A DNA stretch of 64,000 nucleotides, from NCBI GenBank assembly GCA_964017045.1, contig OZ024794.1, forward strand, positions 30,599,815-30,663,814, given 5' to 3'. Source of the DNA: Omphiscola glabra (lineage: Eukaryota; Mollusca; Gastropoda; Lymnaeidae). Of the stretch, positions 10,884-20,570 are shown one piece after another (position 1 is the first letter of the stretch; each line of letters starts with the position of its first letter). The notes below the pieces were generated by a model. It ran no database searches. It was not told the DNA's origin and worked only from the letters and a program-made list of their open reading frames with translations. The position numbers were made by a program, and so were the translations under genes.

Positions 10884-11069
10884 TCAGATACAAACGTTTC
10901 CCTCCCCCCCCCCCCCCCCCCCACAAATTCGCAACGCTACACAGCCGCGTGCCCGATCTACAAGTTCTGCTTTATTTCCAGATACCGGCTGATGCAATTC
11001 CCGTAAATATTTCTTAATTTCCTCAACTCGCCAGGTCTCAAATGCTGTTTTCGCCATGTGAGCAGCCAT
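10884..11069 (-). CDS. SAP-domain exon or gene fragment
   Basis: The minus-strand frame beginning MAAHMAKTAFETW continues with VEEIKKYLRELHQPVSGNKA and ELVDRARGC. This matches the SAP motif (about 35 residues: two helices with a conserved hydrophobic-Leu-Gly-x-Lys-x-x-Leu core), a DNA-binding module of chromatin and nuclease-associated proteins. After the domain the frame runs into a 19-base C tract (10904-10922 on the plus strand), so it looks like either a first exon (a GT donor occurs just after GC at the domain end, CTGT/GTAGCG) or a decayed fragment. No downstream exon was found before the satellite. The start context AAGATGGCTGC is tandemly duplicated with a 22-bp offset, giving two ATGs in different frames. 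Parent protein unknown. Confidence 0.5.
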   Translation of the reverse strand: MAAHMAKTAFETWRVEEIKKYLRELHQPVSGNKAELVDRARGCVALRICGGGGGGEGNVCI

Positions 11070-11233
11070 CTTTGTTGATGTGAGCAGCCATCTTTGTACG
11101 TTCTTTGTACTCCCCGGTATGAACGATAACTCTGGGTGACAAGGAAAGTTGCATGTGCACTTTTCAACCAGTAGTGGGCAGTCGTTTTCGGTAATTGAAA
11201 TGGAAACATCAATTTATATTATTACACTGTATG

Positions 11234-11433
11234 CAGGGCCGGATTTACGATTTTAGGGGCCCTGGGCCAACAAAACTTTGAGGCCCCATTTTGAAAAATA
11301 AAAAAAATATTGCTAAGTTTTTTTTTATTCAAAAATTATTTTTTTTTAATATACTACTCCCAATTTTGGGGCCCCTTATTTCGCGGGGCCCCTATGGCAC
11401 GGCCTAGTCGGCCTGCCTGTAAATCCGGCCCTG
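11234..11433. mobile_element. hAT-type MITE family B (200 bp, 8-bp TSD)
   Basis: Terminal inverted repeats CAGGGCCGGATTTACGA and its inverse TGTAAATCCGGCCCTG. Flanked by ACTGTATG (11226-11233) and GCTGTATG (11434-11441), a 7 of 8 match for an 8-bp target duplication. The interior has a second inverted layer (AGGGGCCCTGGGCC / GGGGCCCC). No coding capacity. Confidence 0.88.
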
Positions 11434-11729
11434 GCTGTATGTTTGTCGTGACATGCGAGCCTCGACTTAGTTGAGTTTTTTTTTTTACGGCGTACACTTC
11501 AGCTTGTTTTAGGTTGTTATTCTGAATGTCTTTGTTGTGATTAAAGAATGTTTCAACAAAACTCTCAAACCCATGATTATTTTTTCCTTCAAATTAGATA
11601 AATATATTTTATGGCTCAGGCACTAGATGTGTAGACGATGCGAGCATTGAGAATATTGCTCTTTTAGCGTGGTAAATATTTTATGCACATACCGGTAGGT
11701 GCCTTCATTTGAAAGTGGAAATGCTAATA

Positions 11730-12351
11730 CTGTGGTACCTCGAGCTACGAATTTAATTCGTTTCATTAACCTTGCTCGTATGTCTATTTGCTCGTATCTC
11801 AAAGCAATTTTCCCCATTGAAATTAATAGAAATGCCATTAATCCGTTCCAGCCCCCAAAATGCCACCCCAGTTATTTTTGTCACGTGTTTTGAATAAGAA
11901 AAATGTATTTCTATATGACAAATGTTGTATAAAAACATAAAAGAGAATGTAAAGAAAAAAACTGGTTTTATAAAGTGTATTTACCTTGGAAATCAGCCGA
12001 CTTGAGCTAACGGAAGATGCTGGCGGAGGTGTAAGGTGGAGGCTTCACTTTTTACATTTACTCGCTACACTGTTAATGCTTAACTCTTTCTGTCACTTTC
12101 ATTTACTTACTCGTTACACTCGTAGTGCTACACTTTATCCCTAAAATTAATGGAACTTCACTGAACTTAATTGAACTTAAATGCTTCTGTACAATTTTTT
12201 TGTTACTTTCGCTTAATTTTCGTCACTGCAGCCGGCCGACCCGCTGATACGGTTCCTCGTATCTCAATCTCAAAGCAAAACATCGCTCGCTCGACGGCTC
12301 GTATCTAAAAAATCTCGTATTTTAGGGCACTCGTATGTCGAGTTACCAATG
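11730..12351. mobile_element. Tc1/mariner-like non-autonomous element (622 bp, TA TSD)
   Basis: The left end CTGTGGTACCTCGAGCTACGA pairs with the right-end inverse CATTGGTAACTCGACATACGA (about 15 of 21 positions by eye), with TA on both sides (11728-11729 and 12352-12353). Subterminal CTCGTATGTC / CTCGTATCTC motifs occur at both ends. TA duplication and GGTACCTCG-type termini fit the IS630-Tc1-mariner superfamily. No intact transposase frame is present. Confidence 0.7.
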
Positions 12352-12579
12352 TACTTAGAAAACTAAAACATTAATAACAGGAGAGACATACGAATCACAA
12401 AATATATCCTGGACTCAATGTAATTCGATAATATTTCAGCAATACACTTTCACCGACATTTTCCGTGCACTGTAATTTTAACAGTATTTTAACATTTTCT
12501 CCTTCAGCAGTGTAAGTGCCCGACGATTCGAGACATTCAGCTTAAGACAATGACTTTTAAAAGTGCAGGTTTCGTTCAC

Positions 12580-12634
12580 ATATAGTTCAGAGCACATATA
12601 GTTTAGAGCACATATAGTTCAGAGCACATATAAA
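12580..12634. repeat. 16-bp tandem repeat, about 3.5 copies
   Basis: CACATATAGTTCAGAG is repeated with single-base variation (AGTTTAGAG). Short array, noncoding. Confidence 0.85.
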
Positions 12635-12750
12635 AAAGCCGAAAAATTGTGAGTGATCTTTATATTTATCAATTATTGTGATATTGTCCTATAGTGTATG
12701 TTCCCAATATATTTAAAGTACAGAGTACTCTCTGTGGAGCGTATCGCTGT

Positions 12751-12938
12751 CAGTGGCGTAGCGAGCTTAACTCGCGCCCGGGGCACAATACCATTTTAGC
12801 GCCCCCTAATACCTTTTTAGCGCCCTCCCCATTCGAAAACCATACAATATTATAGTAAAATATACCATTTGGCGCCCCTTTGTGAGTAGCGCCCGGGGCA
12901 TGATGCCCCCCTTGTCCCCCCCCCTCACTACGCCACTG
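12751..12938 (-). mobile_element. hAT-type MITE family A, copy 2 (188 bp, 8-bp TSD)
   Basis: Inverted ends CAGTGGCGTAGCGAG / CTCACTACGCCACTG, flanked by perfect 8-bp duplications ATCGCTGT (12743-12750 and 12939-12946). The interior is the reverse complement of the copy at 6964-7156 (GGCGCCCCTTTGTGAGTAGC, TATAGTAAAATATACCA). Confidence 0.94.
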
Positions 12939-13127
12939 ATCGCTGTAACTATATTTTTAATTAAATTTACAAATAATATGTTGATTATTATTTGGTTTCA
13001 GAAATAATAAAAAAATAGTGCATTGTTTTATACGTGCCTTAAAGAACATTGCGCTTAACGCTAGACAAAAAAAAAATAATAATTAAATAAAAAATATAAA
13101 AAAAATAAGTTCTTTTGAATCATTTAT

Positions 13128-14665
13128 TTATTCAGGAATTTCACAGAGATAGCCAAGATCATGATTACCAACATATCCACGAGGACAAATCCAATCAGCC
13201 ATGTACAATCCCCCTGTTTGCCAAAAGTAAAGACAATTTTCATTTCTCCCACCGTTCGGATCACGTGGACCCCATCTAATGTAGTTGACCTGGGCCTTGC
13301 TTCTGAAGTTAACCCAATGACCTTCATTTCCCTCGTCTGTCCCGCTGCACAGCACGCCGGTGTATTGAGGGTGAGCCGTTAGAAATGACTTGATGAACTG
13401 AAACTCGGCGTCGTCGTCCACCTCCGCAAGATACCCACCATAGAGCGCACATACCGCGTCCACTTCGTTGGCCACCAAAACATTGGATGCGCGTGACAGG
13501 TAATAGCGCCTGCCATTGTGTACAGGGGACATCGAGAAATGGGCCTGCTTGGCGCTGTCAAAGCGAGATTTTAATTTCAAATACGAGGCTTTCAATAACC
13601 CTCCATCCGTTTTTAACTGCTCAAGGTCCCTTGACTGTTTCTGGATAGCATTAAACAGGAGCTCTTTATCAGTTTTTAACTGCTCTAAGTCTATTGACTG
13701 ATTCTGAATAACATTAAACAGAGACGCTTCAAACTGTTTCACCCCCTGGACTTCGACAATTTTAGACACCGTGCTTACGTCTCCCCTTAAAGACAAACTG
13801 TTCGCCACACATTTGTACAACCCGACCCGGTTAAAAAATGGGTACGACCAAGTTAGACTGAGCCATGATTCTTCGCCGATGGTGTTGTTGATGTTACCTG
13901 CCGCTGCAGCCTCGGTGTCTTTATCCAACCCGTCCACTATGCTGATCGACGCCAGGTACTTAAACACGGGCTTCTCGTCGTTGCTGGCAAACGAGATGAA
14001 TAAGTAGTGGAGCCTTGAATTGGTTGGAAGGTGTTCTTTGGAATAGGAGCATCTGATGTTTAGATTTCTGGAATTGCCAAACTGCAAAGTCCCCGGATTT
14101 ACCGCAATCTGCAGTGCTGCATACAAAAAATAGATTAGTTTCCATTCTTAAAAATAAGTCTTAAACTTATGAGACGTAATAGGTCTTTTATGGGTGATAA
14201 TTGACACTGTCTGTGATGAGCAGTGCTGTCGCGTCAATTTTGGAGGGTCCCCGCCCCTTTTAGGTTGTGTATACCCTGCAATCAAACTTGATAGTTACGT
14301 TTTCTCCATATGATCACAGCTGTGTCCCCCTAAATTGTCGAAGCCCCCTGCAGACGCAGGGGGTTGTGGGGCGCTCGCGACAGCACTGCCGGTACGAATA
14401 ACTTGGGGGATAGTTTAAACCACTTTAACAACTAAAATAGAACGCGCGCGGTGTATGTAATGTGCATATGTCAAACATAAAACAATCAATAAATTTTTTG
14501 CGGGAAGAGGAATTTTCTTAATTTTAGCTTTTTTATTTATTGACATTCAAATGCTTTCTAACGACTAGAGTTTAAAAACATAATTAAGGAATACATTGCA
14601 TTTGATGGCATACCTGCGTCGGTGACTGCTAGCATCGCCAGGATGAGTGGAAGAACCGAGTTCAT
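13128..14665 (-). CDS. Secreted Ig/coiled-coil/C-type lectin protein (CREP-like)
   Basis: Two-exon gene, about 346 residues. Exon 1 (14614-14665) encodes the signal peptide MNSVLPLILAMLAVTDA and ends at a GT donor (GCAG/GTATG). Exon 2 (13128-14116) starts after TTTTTTGTATGCAG and runs to TAA. The mature protein has one Ig-like region (Cys40 and Cys120, the latter in GLYKCVANS), an interchain region with heptad repeats (about 144-206), then a C-type lectin domain (about 217-346) with Cys240, 274, 312, 328 and 342. A DPN triplet stands where EPN/QPD is usual, and ADWIC replaces the canonical WND, so calcium-dependent sugar binding is uncertain. This Ig-plus-CTLD architecture is that of gastropod C-type-lectin-related proteins, relatives of the FREP immune lectins. 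A probable recognition role is inferred from family. The stop codon overlaps an AATAAATAAA run. Confidence 0.85.
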
Positions 14666-14738
14666 GGCTATAGGCGCTCTGCTCCTCCAATGAACTGTAC
14701 AGGCATCTGTCAATCATATGCATCTGTATTGGCCCACA

Positions 14739-14744
14739 TTTATA
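14739..14744 (-). promoter_or_regulatory. TATA box of the CREP-like gene
   Basis: The minus strand reads CTATAAATG about 75-80 bp upstream of the ATG at 14665. A start site 25-30 bp downstream would give a roughly 45-base leader. Motif and position are seen; use as the promoter is inferred. Confidence 0.6.
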
Positions 14745-14759
14745 GACGACGTCAGTTTT

Positions 14760-15956
14760 ACATCCCTCATTTGAGGGTCATAACTTATGAAAAATCTGAC
14801 AGGGCATTATCAAAGATAAACAAAAGCTGAGCATTACAATCAAGGCCTTCAACTTCCGGGTATTTCCGATACAGCTTATAAACTTATAAACAGCTGAACC
14901 ATAAAACTAACGAGAGCAGCCTACCAAAAAAAAAAACAACAGATTTTTCAGCTACAATAAATAATCCAAAAAGGTTCTCTCGTTGCGTGCATGTGGTCGA
15001 GTTGCCATTTGGCTTTCTGAGTAAAGTAAACATTGAATTAAATATAAAAAATAATAATTGTAGCTTTAAAATTAATAAATAAAAAATTAAGACGATTTTT
15101 TGTGAGTTGAATTCAGAATAAATATAACAAATCATCCTTCAATTTTAATTTTACGCTAAAAGTATTCACAAAATTTAAATGTCCCTCGTGCGACTTTAGC
15201 AAACAATTTAAAAATTTGTGTATAACTTCTTTTTCCAGCAAAGTAACAGGTCATTCTAAGTAACGGTATATTATAACGGGTAGGGCAGTTGCATGGACCC
15301 TGCTACTGTCTGCTGCTGTCTGATACTGTCTGCGGCTGCAGGCGTCCTCAGATATTTAAAGGTCCCAACGTTGTTAACTTGTAATGTGGAATCAAATGTA
15401 GACGATCAACTTAAAATGCAGTTGTTTTTTTCTTTTTTTTTGGGGGGGGGGGGGGGGGGCGCACAAACACGAAAAGTGTCAAGGGATCTCCAAAAGTCAC
15501 GTGACAGCTCTGTTATTAGTGTCAAGTTTTGTCCACCGTTCGCACTTGTCTTCATCCGTTGGTGTGTCTCAATTGGTTTATGACTATTTGTCGGCTGAGC
15601 CAAACAGCTGGATATAAAACTAGCCTCGAAATTTTTAACACGTTGTACGGCAGTGTTTCACCAACCTTTTTTGTCCAACCCTAGCCCCCAAAAACGTTTA
15701 ATACCCCCCCCCCCACCCAAATCTTTGCCCTCCCCACATTGGTAGAACTACAAAGAAGAAGGTCCCCGTGATGATGTTAAGAAAATTACATTTAATTCGT
15801 GTAGGCCTAGCACTCATATTGTCGACCTGCGCTGACTCCCCCAACTAACGGCGCACTATAGGCTGTCATAGCCACTGTGTTTACATATTTTTGTTCACCA
15901 TAAGCTGTGGCATTTAGCCTTACCATTCCCCCCCCTCATGAGTTTCGATATTGACT
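14760..15956. other. Intergenic, poly-G/C tracts
   Basis: No gene recognised. Contains a G18 run (15442-15459) and a C11 run (15704-15714). Confidence 0.4.
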
Positions 15957-16148
15957 ACACCAATTAAATGTGTAGCGCTAATCCATTTACCCACCCCTCC
16001 CTTGATTGGGAAAGGCTTGTTTACGATCGAATAGCTTCTATTGGTTCAACAAGAATTCTATCAGGTGACGAAATTTCTAGATATTATTTTCTGGATGGTT
16101 CTAATTTACTCCTCATATTTATATTATAAGCCGGTAAATTTCCTAACA
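15957..16148. repeat. Dispersed repeat, copy 2 of 2
   Basis: Direct-orientation homologue of 5418-5608, starting CACCAATTAAATGTGTAGCG and ending at AAGCCGGTAAATTTCC. Roughly 75-80 percent similar by eye. A C16 run follows at 16174-16189. Confidence 0.75.
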
Positions 16149-16400
16149 TATTGAAAACAAGATTAAATTTACACCCCCCCCCCCCCCCCGCCGCAACAAA
16201 ACAAACCATGTAATAACGTCATAGTAAACTATTTTAAAGTGTGTCACGGGTTTTCTCCGATGTGAGCTCGGCGTAGCCCACTGGTCATCAAAATCTGAGC
16301 CGCTGCTGTCTCACAGGGGCGTCGAGAAATATTACACAATTTTATTTTTAAATGATTTTTTCCACCTCTCAATCCAGAGGGACATGACACGAAATCTAGC

Positions 16401-16607
16401 GGACCTTGAGCAAACCGTTAGGTCACTTGGAGCGAACCGTTAGGTCCTTTGGAGCAAACCGTTAGGTCCCTTGGAGCAAACCGTTAGGTCCCTTGGAGCA
16501 AACCGTTAAGTCACTTGGAGCAAACCGTTAGGTCACTTGGAGCAAACCGTTAGATCACTTGGAGCAAACCGTTAGGTCACTTGGAGCAAACCGTTAGATC
16601 ACTTGAG
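16401..16607. repeat. 22-bp minisatellite, about 9 copies
   Basis: Unit TTGGAGCAAACCGTTAGGTC + AC with variants (gaaccg, ggtccc, agatcac). The period is 22 bp throughout. Noncoding. Confidence 0.94.
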
Positions 16608-17166
16608 TAATTACTGTTTGCAGAAGCTAAATGACGCCGAGAGACCCACATACGTGTCATATATTGTTGTTGTTTTTTAAACCCAGCCCTTTAACTTTCA
16701 TCAAGCAGAAAGATATTCGCTATTCTGAAGTGTAGATATTAAAATTTGAAACAAAGCGCCAGGGGAAAAAAAACATAATTCCGTAAGGGCCCCGAAATAG
16801 AAAATTCTGGCGTAGCCAAAATATTATATTTTAACCCACCCACCCACACACACATGGAAACGTGCAAAGGCGAACGATGGAATAAATATTACTGTTGTGA
16901 CTAAGAGTTGCACCAAAAAATTGTCAAATTTACCAGCTGGCGATTAAATAGTTGGCCTATGTATTCTGCTTGGAACTGCCTATTGTGAAAAAAAAATAAT
17001 CATAGTTTTTCTAGTCGTTCATTATACTTGTCACAATTATAATAACTTGCAGTGTACGTTCATTTAGTGACTTTATTTTGTTGTTCAGGCGTTTACATTA
17101 TCCAAATAGAATATATAAGTGTTCACAGAAAAGGCGATTTAATTTAATACACCACTTTGAATCATT
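16608..17166. other. Intergenic, nothing recognised
   Basis: No coding or RNA feature that I can support. A CCCACCCACCCACACACACA stretch lies near 16835-16855. Confidence 0.4.
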
Positions 17167-17175
17167 GAATATTTC

Positions 17176-17475
17176 GGTTAGCGGAAATTTGATCGAAAGA
17201 AATTTCGTCGACGGAAAATTGATCGACGGAAATTTGATCGAACAGAAAATTTGGTCGAATATATTTTTCAGTTCAGACGTTAAAATTTTCGTCAAATTTC
17301 TTTTTGAACGCACTATACTATATAGTAAAACAAAATAATGCGTTGAAAAAGAAATTTGGCGCACAATTTTAACGTATAAACTAAAAAAAAGATTCTACCA
17401 AATTTCCGTTTGATCAAATTTCCGTCGATCAATTTTCCGTCGACGAAATTTCTTTCGATCAAATTTCCGGATACG
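17176..17475. mobile_element. Foldback element with 9-bp TSD (Mutator-like MITE), 300 bp
   Basis: Long inverted arms of about 150 bp each meet near 17325. The left arm begins GGTTAGCGGAAATTTGATCG and the right arm ends CGATCAAATTTCCGGATACG. Flanked by a perfect 9-bp duplication GAATATTTC (17167-17175 and 17476-17484). The arms are built from iterated GGAAATTTGATCGA / CGTCGACGGAAAATTGATCG motifs. Long terminal inverted repeats plus a 9-bp duplication fit Mutator-type elements. No transposase is encoded. Relatives lie at 58772-58995 and 5265-5343. Confidence 0.9.
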
Positions 17476-17484
17476 GAATATTTC

Positions 17485-18354
17485 GTACTCACTTCCCTGT
17501 CTCGAAAATCCCCCCATCTTCACGCGAATCGTTCTACCCCTTGTTCAACCACAGAATCTTATCTCCTCTCACGTTAAAGTTAACACCTCGAATCCCCTTT
17601 CAAAGACAATCTTTCGCTCCGAAACCAAGTGACCAAATCAAGCAACCTGATTGGTCAGTCTTATCCGTCAAAGATGACCACCCCCTCGCGCTATAATGCA
17701 CGTGGAACACAGGGTCTTAACTCTGCTTAGTAATCTCTTATTAGTGATTCTCACAATCATATTAATACCTGTGACAATATTATTTTCATAAGTTATCCCT
17801 ATTATTATGATTATAGTATTTATAGAACTATAATTTAGGTTACGGGAGTAAAGGTATAAAATTATTCTGAAAATGAAAGGGTCACGAAATAGAGTATGCA
17901 GTCTTTGAGGGTACTGCTCCTAGGCAATCTCTTTTTCTCATTTCCCAGTACATGTTTAAAAAAATAAGAGGCTGGCTCTGCCTGCAGTTGCTTTTTTTAT
18001 TTTCCCAGTGCCTAAATTAGTAAACATATAGAACATACATAATGAAAGCAATTTTACAATTAAATTATATGCAAACTTAAGGACTGTTAATTATCAAAAT
18101 GATAAAACTGCTTACTGAATGAGATTCATTCACAGAAGCATGCATTTTTTGTCACCTTGCATAAAAACATGAGAAATTTATGAACTGAGTGCTAAGACTT
18201 TTGTACATAGGTATATCATCAAAAAGCAATAAATTAATAAATGTAATATCTACTTTAGTGATCTTTCCATTGTAATTGTAATTTTTAAGATTAAAACTAA
18301 TTAATTCTAGAGAATATTTAAAGGAAAAATATCAAGTGGGTTAAAAAAAACAAT
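17485..18354. other. 3' flank of FKRP
   Basis: Probably includes the FKRP 3' untranslated region. An AATAAA on the minus strand is present near 17996 (plus-strand TTTATT), but none of the candidates is compelling. Nothing else recognised. Confidence 0.4.
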
Positions 18355-19893
18355 TCACACAGGATTTTGTAAGTTAGGATACTTGGGATTTTCTATAACT
18401 CCTTCTCCAAATTTATACTCAAGGAATTCCTTTACATTATTTGGTGCATACGTCATTACTCCAGCAAACTCTATCCTAGTCAGTGGCAGCAAGAATCTCT
18501 CTGGAAATTCCACATCCTGTCTATGAGTGAGTAACCAAGAGTCTTTGGTCATGACTCCATGTTTGGAGTAAAAAGGATAAATATCCACGTGCAGGTGATT
18601 AACTGCTGAATATTGCACACGATAAAACTCCCCTTCTACAGCTTTTTCCCAAACAAATCCTAAATCATCTGTGTAGGCTCCGTTTTTTGTATCAACAAGG
18701 GCTCCACAATTACTTAAATCTTCTCTGTAAATCCCTATATCAACATCATAATCCCATGGGATAATATCCTTTAAGCGTACAGCACCCAGCAAACTGCCAC
18801 CCTCAAGCCAGTAACGAACATGACAATTTTCAAGTGTGGTAAACACATGTTTTGCTGTCTCCCTCAGTGCTTTCAGGCAACATGGTGGTGTCCACCTCCC
18901 TTCATACAGGTAATCTGGCATGTCATTCACAATTGTTCCAAAGCAACGTGGTTTATCTTTGTCACATCCATAAAATCTGGTCATATTGTTATGGAGAATT
19001 TCTTGTTTAATACCCACACTCTTGTAAAATGAATCCAGTCGCTCGGCTTCGGCTCGCTTGTGTTTCCAATTATTGTGAGGATCCAAGTACAGTTTGGTGA
19101 CTGGGGCTAACTTTTCACCTTTTGTTATTCTTACTAATAAATTGGCAGCTTTGGCTTGGACATAGAATGTAAATGGAAATGGCCTGGCGAAAGGTTCTGG
19201 GAGAGACTTAAAGACTTTAGTTTCCATTAACAGGGCTTGAGCACCTGTCACAAGAGGACAATATAATGATGCATCTGAAAGGTTGGCTTTCAGTGAAAGT
19301 GTCCATCGCTTAAGATCAACATAAAGACCACTGCACTGAAGCCTGGTATCTCCAATGGGAATAGCAATGGCATCTGTCTTTTTCTTTGCTTTTAAGAAAT
19401 GCATATAGTATATTATTTGCTCCAAGTTTCTCAACTTCACAGCATCTGGTAAAATAAGCACATACTGTGTATTTATGAAATGCAGTGGGCAAGCACTGCT
19501 ATAGTTTTTGTTCAAGTTACTGGAAAGAGTGATAACCTTTGCAGTGCCTTTGGGATTTAACTTAAGAGGTGGATAGGGAAGATGATCAGCTAAGATGAAA
19601 ATTGGAACATTTCCAAGAGCTCCCTGGATAGAATCTGTTGTGTTCACCAATGCATTTTCAAAATCTTCATATTCCCTGATAATAATGGCTAACCTTTCTC
19701 CTATATTATTTGCTGTAATAGGTCCTTTAAATTTCTGAGCAGAAACTACATTTTCCAATAATTCATTTTCATCTCTCTTGATGCCATCTCTACTTGTCAA
19801 ATTTTGATAAATGGAAAAGTAGAAAAATATTATCAATAAGATAAAAAATATAAAAAAGTATCTGTTAGCCTTAGATCTCCTGCATAAACGCAT
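18355..19893 (-). CDS. FKRP: Fukutin-related protein, ribitol-5-phosphate transferase
   Basis: Uninterrupted 512-residue frame, close to the vertebrate FKRP length of about 495, which is also encoded by one coding exon. Type II topology: basic start MRLCRRSKANR, then a membrane segment at about residues 12-30. The catalytic LicD-type nucleotidyltransferase region includes GGSLLGAVRL (365-374) and IPWDYDVDIG (378-387) with the acidic Asp381/383/385 cluster. Cys310, Cys317 and the pair Cys338-Cys339 (CDKDKPRCFG ... TPPCC) match the zinc-binding cysteines of FKRP. The family transfers ribitol phosphate from CDP-ribitol to the core M3 glycan of alpha-dystroglycan in the Golgi. The ATG at 19893 is chosen because it precedes the membrane anchor and a splice-acceptor-like TTGATGCAG lies just upstream, allowing a 5' untranslated exon. 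No break or missing key residue. Confidence 0.95.
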   Translation of the reverse strand: MRLCRRSKANRYFFIFFILLIIFFYFSIYQNLTSRDGIKRDENELLENVVSAQKFKGPITANNIGERLAIIIREYEDFENALVNTTDSIQGALGNVPIFILADHLPYPPLKLNPKGTAKVITLSSNLNKNYSSACPLHFINTQYVLILPDAVKLRNLEQIIYYMHFLKAKKKTDAIAIPIGDTRLQCSGLYVDLKRWTLSLKANLSDASLYCPLVTGAQALLMETKVFKSLPEPFARPFPFTFYVQAKAANLLVRITKGEKLAPVTKLYLDPHNNWKHKRAEAERLDSFYKSVGIKQEILHNNMTRFYGCDKDKPRCFGTIVNDMPDYLYEGRWTPPCCLKALRETAKHVFTTLENCHVRYWLEGGSLLGAVRLKDIIPWDYDVDIGIYREDLSNCGALVDTKNGAYTDDLGFVWEKAVEGEFYRVQYSAVNHLHVDIYPFYSKHGVMTKDSWLLTHRQDVEFPERFLLPLTRIEFAGVMTYAPNNVKEFLEYKFGEGVIENPKYPNLQNPV

Positions 19894-20404
19894 TTCCTAC
19901 ACCTGCATCAAGCAATCAAGAGAGGTTACCTTAAAGGTAAATTAACAGATAGACCAAAGACCATTTACAGTATGTGGTTCAAAACTTGTCAAACTCAGTC
20001 TTGTTTTCTGTAAGGAAAATGAATTTAACTTGTAGTAGGTGTAAGTGTAGGAAATTCAAATAGAATTCAAATACAGTATAAACAGTTAGTAGGTTCTGGG
20101 ACCAAATAGTTTTGAAAAATATAATATATATTAATTTTATCTTATGAACTGTTAAAATTTAATTTTAACATTTAAAAATATCAAATTTATATTTTTGAAA
20201 AATAAAATAAGGCATATTCTTATAAGTATAAGGTAGGCACTTCCCTAAAGCCTAAAGCAAGGGAGAAGTTAAATATGTGCAAAATGAGAAAACAAAATCT
20301 TTCATTAATTAAGTATTAATTAAGTCATCAAGTGTAAATACACTGTAATAGTAATAGTACTAATAGGGTAAATTTCGAGAGATGGGTCCGCGTTTTTTAC
20401 CATG

Positions 20405-20417
20405 GCCGCCATCTTGG
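20405..20417 (-). promoter_or_regulatory. YY1-like site, candidate FKRP promoter
   Basis: The minus strand reads CCAAGATGGCGGC, a full match to the YY1 core (AAGATGGCGGC), about 510 bp upstream of the FKRP ATG. In animals this motif is often placed at or just downstream of housekeeping transcription starts. With the acceptor just before the ATG, this suggests a noncoding first exon near here. The role is inferred. Confidence 0.5.
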
Positions 20418-20480
20418 TTGACACCACCCGTAAAATTAAGAATAAAACGTTTAAAATAATGAAAAAACTTCCTAAATGTA

Positions 20481-20570
20481 TCCCTCACCCTAACCGACCT
20501 GAACCCTAAATCTATCCCTTGCCCTTACCCTAACTGAACCCTAAATAAACCTAACCTGAACCCTAAAGTC
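20481..20570. repeat. Degenerate CCCTAA-rich tract (telomere-like)
   Basis: About 90 bp with irregularly spaced CCCTAA or near-matches (CACCCTAACC, GAACCCTAAAT, TTACCCTAACTG, GAACCCTAAAT, CCTAACCTGAACCCTAAAG). It resembles a strongly decayed interstitial (TTAGGG)n tract. Spacing is about 10-12 bp rather than 6, so it may be another simple repeat. Confidence 0.5.

Noticed and set aside
17078..17364. Overlapping plus and minus frames at the foldback element
   Set aside because: Both come from the AT-rich inverted arms of the mobile element; no protein signature.
20481..20570. True telomere or assembly end
   Set aside because: The CCCTAA motifs are few, irregularly spaced and internal; at most a decayed interstitial tract.
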